Positions 1 through 4,743 of a stretch of 10,599 bases of DNA are shown here, in pieces. The stretch lies in contig JAQUJQ010000040.1 of assembly GCA_028680875.1 (NCBI GenBank), positions 1 through 10,599 on the forward strand, written 5' to 3'. Under the pieces are notes generated by a model. The model was not told the origin of the DNA and searched no databases. It saw only the letters and a program-made list of their open reading frames with translations. The position numbers and the translations under genes are program-made. The stretch's first letter is position 1. The number at the start of each line of letters is the position of its first letter. The stretch is from Eubacteriales bacterium (GTDB lineage Bacteria > Bacillota > Clostridia > Peptostreptococcales > Anaerovoracaceae).

Positions 1-333
1 ACTATTTTAATTACAGGCGATATGGGATTTGATGGGGAAAATGCATGGATGGATCTTTTCAGGGGACAGAAGGACTTTTTGCAGACTCCAATTTTAAAGG
101 TAGGGCACCACGGATCTCATTACTCCACCGGCCAGGATTTTTTATGGGCTGTCAAACCTAAGATCGCTGTTATTCAAGTAGGCAAAAATAATTTTGGGCA
201 TCCACATCCCGATGTCATTGAAAAATTGGAAAAAGAAGATATAATGGTATACAGAACAGACCTAGAAGGTGCAATTTTAGTAGATATAAAAAGAGGAGAG
301 GTCCGGGTACGGACCATGCTTTCAGGTGATTAA
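1..333 (+). CDS. comEC: ComEC/Rec2 DNA-uptake channel protein, C-terminal fragment (5' end outside window)
   Basis: Partial gene: the open frame runs in from base 1 and ends with TAA at 331-333, leaving 110 residues. They are the end of the metallo-beta-lactamase-like domain of ComEC. Visible marks are an ITGD motif (fragment residues 4-7), the HHGS motif in VGHHGSHYS (36-39), and the ending block with VGKNNFGHPHP followed by a short strand-rich tail. ComEC is a membrane channel that carries single-stranded DNA inward during transformation; its C-terminal domain is thought to be a nuclease in many species. The membrane-spanning competence domain lies upstream of the window and cannot be seen. 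The next gene is holA, and comEC followed by holA is a common order in Firmicutes, which supports the call. Competence itself is not implied by this fragment. Confidence 0.9.
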   Translation, partial: TILITGDMGFDGENAWMDLFRGQKDFLQTPILKVGHHGSHYSTGQDFLWAVKPKIAVIQVGKNNFGHPHPDVIEKLEKEDIMVYRTDLEGAILVDIKRGEVRVRTMLSGD

Positions 334-346
334 GAAGGGAGTACCA

Positions 347-1393
347 TTGAAGGAAAGGGCAAATGAACACGCTTTTAGATTAATTGAAAAGGGAATAAAA
401 ACTGACAACTTAAAAACTCCCCTCTTTTTTTATGGGCATGAACAGTACTTGGTTCAATGGGCAGTTTCTTCCATAGTAAAGAAATATGTGAATCCGGCGG
501 CAAAGGAGTTGGATTATTCAAAAGTAGATGGAGGAACATTGACTCTTGCAACTCTCATCAACCAATGTGAGACTCTTCCGCTGCTTTCTCCAAGGCGAGT
601 GGTTTGGATTGAGGATTTCGCTCTTTTGGCCGGTAATCAGCAAAGGGGATTTACGGAGGAGGATGAAAAGAATTTGGCAGTTTATTTAAGACAATTGCCG
701 AAAAGTTGCCTCTTGATTTTTACCGGGGAAACGGCCGATAAGAGACGCCGCATCTATAAGGCTATAGGTGAGCAGGGTGCCTGCTATGAATTTAAAGAAC
801 TGGATGCAAAGTTACTTAGAGGCTTCATTGTTAAACGACTAAAGCAAAGTGGAAAATATGCCAAGTCTTCCGTCATTAATCAATGGATTTCCATGTCCGG
901 CTATTATGATAAGGAAACAGATTATACATTATATAATTTAGAGAACGACATAATAAAGGCAATTGCTCATTCTGATGGAGAGGAGATCGGACCGGCGGAC
1001 TTACAAGAAACCATATCCGGTAATGTAGAAACATTTATATTTTCTATGATCGATGCTATTTCTGAAAACAAGAAAGATGAGGCTTTTAAACTCCTTAACA
1101 ACCTGTTGATTTCGGGTGAAAGCGAATACAAACTGCTGTCTTTAATCTGTTTGCAGTTCGAAACCATATTGATGGTAAAGGAATTGAAGGAAGAAGGTAA
1201 GGGTTTTAAAGATATGCATAGCATTTTGGGCATCCATGAGTATCGTATTAAAAAGGCCATCCCTTATTCCAACCGGTATTCTATTAATCAATTATATAAT
1301 ATCCTTATCAAAGCCTATAGAGTAGATCATAATATAAAAAAAGGCATACTGGATGGGAGATTGGCTTTGGAGTTGCTTATCGCAGAAATCTGA
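347..1393 (+). CDS. holA: DNA polymerase III subunit delta (clamp-loader)
   Basis: Delta opens the beta sliding clamp as part of the clamp-loader complex at the replication fork. The protein is 348 aa from the chosen start, close to the usual ~340. The N-terminal block FFYGHEQYLV is the degenerate nucleotide-fold start typical of delta, with no Walker A lysine motif. It is followed by VVWIEDFALL and LLIFTGETADKRRR, matching the family's hydrophobic strands, and by an all-helical C-terminal half ending ALELLIAEI. I chose TTG at 347 because AAGGGAG (335-341) lies 5 bases upstream. The longer frame opens with GTG at 326, overlaps the comEC end by 8 bases and has no visible ribosome site. Position after comEC fits known Firmicute order. 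The usual downstream neighbour rpsT is absent; an EamA transporter follows instead. Confidence 0.9.
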   Translation: MKERANEHAFRLIEKGIKTDNLKTPLFFYGHEQYLVQWAVSSIVKKYVNPAAKELDYSKVDGGTLTLATLINQCETLPLLSPRRVVWIEDFALLAGNQQRGFTEEDEKNLAVYLRQLPKSCLLIFTGETADKRRRIYKAIGEQGACYEFKELDAKLLRGFIVKRLKQSGKYAKSSVINQWISMSGYYDKETDYTLYNLENDIIKAIAHSDGEEIGPADLQETISGNVETFIFSMIDAISENKKDEAFKLLNNLLISGESEYKLLSLICLQFETILMVKELKEEGKGFKDMHSILGIHEYRIKKAIPYSNRYSINQLYNILIKAYRVDHNIKKGILDGRLALELLIAEI

Positions 1394-1406
1394 AAGGAAA
1401 TCTAAT

Positions 1407-2288
1407 ATGACTAAACAGTTTAAAGCTGACCTGATGCTTCTACTTGTTGCCCTGTTCTGGGGAGGTTCCTATCTCTTAATGGATATCAGCCTAACTGAAG
1501 TAGAAACCTTTAATTTAAATGCACTGCGGTTTATCAGTGCTTTTCTGATTGCTTTGGTTGTTACTTTTAAGAAAATAAAAAATGTTAATAAGATTACAAT
1601 AAAATATGCGGCGTTTATAGGATTTATCTTAATGTTTGTTTATATAGGCGCTACTTATGGTGTACAATATACCAGCCTTTCCAATACGGGATTTCTTTGT
1701 TCATTAACAGTGGTAATAACACCGATATTGGGTTTTTTCTTTAAGGGGCAAAAACCTGAGAAAAAACTGATCATTGTCGTTATAATGGCACTGATAGGAA
1801 TTGCTCTTCTAACCTTAAATGACCAACTTCGCCCTGCATTGGGAGACATTCTTTGTATTATGTGTGCATTTGCTTACGCCATCCATCTTTTGGTCATAGA
1901 GACTGCTGTTCAAAAAGAAGGAGTGAATGCATTCCAGCTTGGAGTGTTTCAACTGGGCTTTGCAGGATTGTATCAGTTAATTATCTCTTTTTTAATCGAA
2001 ACACCTCGTTTCCCTACAACTCCCAAAGTTTGGATTTCAGTTATAGTGCTTTCCATATTCTGTACCGGTTTGGCTTTTATCATTCAAACTGTTGCGCAGC
2101 AATATACAAGTGCATCTCATGTGGGTGTTATTTTTACTTCAGAGCCGGTATTTGCAGGTTTGGTAGCCTTTTTCATTGCAGGAGAAGTACTCAGCGTAAG
2201 GGCATATATCGGTGCGGTAATATTGTTATGCAGCATCCTCATTATGGAGTTGGATATCCGAAAAATTACCGGTAAAATAAGAAGATAA
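1407..2288 (+). CDS. EamA/DMT-family permease, ten-TM small-molecule exporter
   Basis: A 293-aa integral membrane protein made of two repeated EamA units of about five hydrophobic helices each. The first repeat opens with LMLLLVALFWGGSYLLMD, the signature start of DMT exporters. It continues with LNALRFISAFLIAL and YGVQYTSLSNTGFL, and ends near VVIMALIGIALLTL. The second repeat begins at GDILCIMCAFAYAIHLL and carries AQQYTSASHVGVIFTSEPVFAGLVAFFIAGEVL, the conserved end-of-family block. Substrates in this family range from amino acids to nucleosides and drugs, and the sequence does not show which applies here. ATG 1407 is preferred over an in-frame ATG at 1353: GAAAGGAAA (1392-1400) sits about 6 bases ahead of it, and the earlier start would overlap holA by 41 bases. 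The 13-base gap from holA suggests co-transcription. Confidence 0.88.
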   Translation: MTKQFKADLMLLLVALFWGGSYLLMDISLTEVETFNLNALRFISAFLIALVVTFKKIKNVNKITIKYAAFIGFILMFVYIGATYGVQYTSLSNTGFLCSLTVVITPILGFFFKGQKPEKKLIIVVIMALIGIALLTLNDQLRPALGDILCIMCAFAYAIHLLVIETAVQKEGVNAFQLGVFQLGFAGLYQLIISFLIETPRFPTTPKVWISVIVLSIFCTGLAFIIQTVAQQYTSASHVGVIFTSEPVFAGLVAFFIAGEVLSVRAYIGAVILLCSILIMELDIRKITGKIRR

Positions 2289-2312
2289 TGAAGATAAGAT
2301 TCTCTTAATTTC

Positions 2313-2341
2313 TTGCCTTTTTGCATATTCGTTGATATAAT
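2313..2341 (+). promoter_or_regulatory. Candidate housekeeping promoter 1 of the stn operon
   Basis: TTGCCT at 2313-2318, a 17-base spacer and a perfect TATAAT at 2336-2341. Transcription would begin near 2348, placing the inverted repeat at 2355-2382 at the very start of the transcript. The -10 is consensus and the -35 matches 4 of 6 positions. Confidence 0.6.
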
Positions 2342-2354
2342 ATTGTTATTAAAA

Positions 2355-2382
2355 TTGCGGAATTCGATAACGGATTCCGCAA
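2355..2382 (+). repeat. 12-bp inverted repeat (candidate operator or 5'-leader hairpin)
   Basis: TTGCGGAATTCG (2355-2366) pairs with CGGATTCCGCAA (2371-2382) around the loop ATAA. Eleven pairs are Watson-Crick and one is T-G (2364/2373). No T-run follows, so it is unlikely to be a terminator. It lies just downstream of promoter 1 and directly abuts the -35 of promoter 2, a position suited to a DNA-binding regulator. It does not match the TTGTTAA-type Rex half-site known in clostridia, so I assign no regulator. Confidence 0.7.
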
Positions 2383-2411
2383 CTGACTATTTAAAATAAT
2401 GGTAATATAAT
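2383..2411 (+). promoter_or_regulatory. Candidate housekeeping promoter 2 of the stn operon
   Basis: CTGACT at 2383-2388 (4 of 6 to TTGACA), a 17-base spacer and TATAAT at 2406-2411. The start would be near 2418, giving a 27-base leader that contains AGGAGG (2432-2437). The inverted repeat ends at the base before this -35. Confidence 0.5.
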
Positions 2412-2444
2412 TAGCTATATCTTGAAATATAGGAGGAAAAAAAT

Positions 2445-2972
2445 ATGACGTGCATGAATAACAACTGTAACAGCAGTTGTAAAGGGCCGGACTTTAGCGA
2501 ACTGGCCCCAATTCTCGAAAAATATAGAAAGGTACCAGGTAGCCTTATAACAATATTACAGAGAACACAGGAAATTTACGGCTATCTTACTATGGATGCT
2601 ATTCATTACCTTTCTGAACAAACAGGTATAAAGCCTGCAAAAATATATGGAGTGGCAACTTTTTACACCCAGTTTCGCTTGGCTCCAATCGGCAAATATT
2701 TGATTATGCTGTGCAAGGGAACCGCTTGCCATGTAAATGGGGCGGATATGATTGAGGAAGCGATCTATGAGGAGTTGGCAATTCATAATGGAGAGACCAC
2801 TGAAGATGGCTTGTTTACGTTGAATAATATGGCCTGTTTGGGTTGTTGTAGTTTAGCGCCGGTTATGATGATTAAAAGTGCTGAAAGTGACGAAACTTAT
2901 GGCAATCTGACCAAGGATCTGGCCAAGAAGGTTCTCCTTGAAATTAAAAGTAGAGAGCAGGAGGTGAACTAG
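2445..2972 (+). CDS. stnA: NuoE-like [2Fe-2S] subunit of a StnABC-type bifurcating transhydrogenase
   Basis: A 175-aa thioredoxin-fold ferredoxin of the NuoE/HydC family. After a helical N-terminal region (about 18-75, with GVATFYTQFRLAP) comes the cluster site: C90 and C95 in CKGTACHVNGA, then C131 and C135 in CLGCCSLAPV. The expected C-x4-C and C-x3-C spacing is intact. In HydABC, NuoEF and Stn complexes this subunit binds to the NuoF-like flavoprotein. ATG 2445 is set by AGGAGG at 2432-2437. The stop codon touches the ATG of the next gene, so the two are probably translationally coupled. Odd points are an N-terminal extension with three cysteines (C3, C8, C12) and an extra C134 beside the cluster ligand C135. 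The stn name rests on the three-gene architecture; taken alone this could be any NuoE-like subunit of a hydrogenase or formate dehydrogenase. Confidence 0.85.
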   Translation: MTCMNNNCNSSCKGPDFSELAPILEKYRKVPGSLITILQRTQEIYGYLTMDAIHYLSEQTGIKPAKIYGVATFYTQFRLAPIGKYLIMLCKGTACHVNGADMIEEAIYEELAIHNGETTEDGLFTLNNMACLGCCSLAPVMMIKSAESDETYGNLTKDLAKKVLLEIKSREQEVN

Positions 2973-4727
2973 ATGAAAGTTCTTGTTGGGCAAGGTAGCT
3001 GCGGAATTGCGACCGGTGCCGGAAAAACAGCAAACGAATTTGAGAAACAAGTTAAGAATATGGGACTAAAGAATGTAACCATCGATAAGACAGGTTGCAT
3101 CGGGAGTTGCTTTCTTGAACCAATCGTTGACATATATGATGACGAGGGTAAATTAGAAGTCCGTTACGTAAAGGTACAACCGGAAAAAGTTGCGGATATT
3201 GTGAATAAACATCTTGTTGGTGGCAATCCTGTATGGGAGTATTCAATTCCGTCTATGGATCAGGATTTTCTCTCCAGACAAAAAAAGATCGTTCTAAGAA
3301 ACTGTGGCATTATTAATCCTGAGAGGATTGAGGAATATATAGCAACAGGCGGATATGAAGCAACAAAAAAAGCTTTAACTACTATGACACCGGAGGAAGT
3401 TATCGAGGAAATCAAGATCTCCGGCCTTAGAGGAAGAGGAGGAGCCGGTTTCCCCACATGGTTTAAGTGGAATGCGGCTAGACTAAACAAAGCTGAAAAC
3501 AAGTATATGTGTTGTAACGCTGACGAAGGTGATCCGGGTGCATTTATGGACCGAAGCGTGTTGGAAGGAGATCCTCATTCGATGATTGAAGGTATGATCA
3601 TCGGCGGTTATGCTATGGGTGCAACCGAAGGCGTGATTTATGTTCGTGCTGAATACCCTCTGGCTATTGCCAGATTGGAAAAGGCCATGCAACAAGCTAG
3701 GCAAAAGGGCTTCCTTGGTGAAAACATTATGAGTAGCGGTTACAGTTTTGACATTAGAATCAAGGCGGGTGCAGGTGCCTTTGTATGCGGGGAAGAAACA
3801 GCACTCATCGCATCATTGGAAGGGGAACGCGGTATGCCAAGATTAAAACCCCCATTCCCCGCTCAGAAGGGCTTTTGGCAGCAACCGACTAATATTAATA
3901 ATGTTGAGACTTTCGCTAACGTTCCTTGGATCATTGTAAACGGAGGAGTCGCCTTTGGTGCAATGGGGACTGAAAAGAGTAAAGGTACCAAGGTATTCGC
4001 TTTAGCCGGCAAGATCAAAAAAGGCGGCTTGGTGGAAGTACCCATGGGGCTTCCACTTAAGGAGGTTATCTTTGGTATCGGTGGCGGCATCAAAAATGAT
4101 AAGGCTTTCAAAGCAGTTCAGATGGGGGGACCGTCAGGCGGTTGCATCCCTGCAGAATTGGCAGATACACCTGTAGATTATGAATCCATCACAAAGACCG
4201 GTGCCATCGTTGGATCCGGTGGTATGATTGTCATGGATGAGACCACTTGTATGGTGGATATGGCCAGATACTTCTTGGATTTCACCAGAAAAGAATCCTG
4301 TGGAAAATGTAATTATTGTCGTATCGGGACCAAAAGAATGTTAGAGATTTTAGAGAGAATTACAAAAGGTGAAGGAAAAGATGGAGATATCGAACTCTTG
4401 GAGGAACTGGCTTTAAAGATTAAAGAAGGATCCATGTGTGGTCTGGGCCAAACGGCGCCCAATCCGGTGCTCACTACAATAAGATATTTCAGAAACGAAT
4501 ATGAAGACCACATCTATAAGAAGAAATGTACAGCCAAGTCCTGTAAAGCTTTGTTGACTTTTACTATTACAGATGCATGTAAGGGTTGTACACTATGTGC
4601 CCGCAAATGCCCTGTAGAAGCCATTACAGGTAAGGTTAAGGAGAAGCACTTGATCGATCAGGATAAGTGCATCAAATGCGGTAAATGCGAAGAAGTATGT
4701 AAGTTCGACGCAATTACCAGAGACTAG
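2973..4727 (+). CDS. stnB: NuoF-like FMN/NADH-binding subunit with added ferredoxin domains (StnB/HydB type)
   Basis: A 584-aa flavoprotein expected to exchange electrons with NAD(H) at FMN. Domains in order: thioredoxin-like [2Fe-2S] domain (about 1-85; C10, C42, C46); NuoF core with the FMN/NADH glycine-rich loop GLRGRGGAGFP (151-161) and CNADEGDPGAF (181-191); GAGAFVCGEETALI (266-279); an SLBB segment (about 338-370); a [4Fe-4S] site at C443, C446, C449 and C489; then a C-terminal 2x[4Fe-4S] ferredoxin (C536/539/542/546 and C566/569/572/576). This layout is that of HydB, FdhB and StnB rather than respiratory NuoF, which lacks the C-terminal ferredoxin. The N-terminal domain lacks the first of four cysteines found in Thermotoga HydB (Val at residue 5), a variant I recall from other clostridial homologues. 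The stop is 16 bases before the start of the next gene. Confidence 0.9.
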   Translation: MKVLVGQGSCGIATGAGKTANEFEKQVKNMGLKNVTIDKTGCIGSCFLEPIVDIYDDEGKLEVRYVKVQPEKVADIVNKHLVGGNPVWEYSIPSMDQDFLSRQKKIVLRNCGIINPERIEEYIATGGYEATKKALTTMTPEEVIEEIKISGLRGRGGAGFPTWFKWNAARLNKAENKYMCCNADEGDPGAFMDRSVLEGDPHSMIEGMIIGGYAMGATEGVIYVRAEYPLAIARLEKAMQQARQKGFLGENIMSSGYSFDIRIKAGAGAFVCGEETALIASLEGERGMPRLKPPFPAQKGFWQQPTNINNVETFANVPWIIVNGGVAFGAMGTEKSKGTKVFALAGKIKKGGLVEVPMGLPLKEVIFGIGGGIKNDKAFKAVQMGGPSGGCIPAELADTPVDYESITKTGAIVGSGGMIVMDETTCMVDMARYFLDFTRKESCGKCNYCRIGTKRMLEILERITKGEGKDGDIELLEELALKIKEGSMCGLGQTAPNPVLTTIRYFRNEYEDHIYKKKCTAKSCKALLTFTITDACKGCTLCARKCPVEAITGKVKEKHLIDQDKCIKCGKCEEVCKFDAITRD

Positions 4728-4743
4728 GAGAGAGGTGAGATAT

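Larger units (their letters stand above)
2289..2444 (+). other. Spacer between the EamA gene and the stn operon
   Basis: AT-rich non-coding stretch. It holds two promoter-like element pairs, a strong inverted repeat and the ribosome site of the next gene, listed separately. I see no convincing intrinsic terminator for the EamA gene: only a 5-bp TAAGA/TCTTA hairpin near 2296-2308 followed by a moderately T-rich run. Read-through into the stn operon is therefore possible. Confidence 0.7.

Noticed and set aside
1853..2275. 140-codon + strand frame inside the EamA transporter gene
   Set aside because: Its composition (many Cys, Tyr, Phe, Ser) is that of an out-of-frame reading of membrane helices, and the transporter frame is clearly the real one.
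2341..2357. Rex (NADH-sensing repressor) site upstream of the stn operon
   Set aside because: TTGTTATTAAAATTG resembles the left half of a clostridial Rex site, but the right half does not complete the palindrome.
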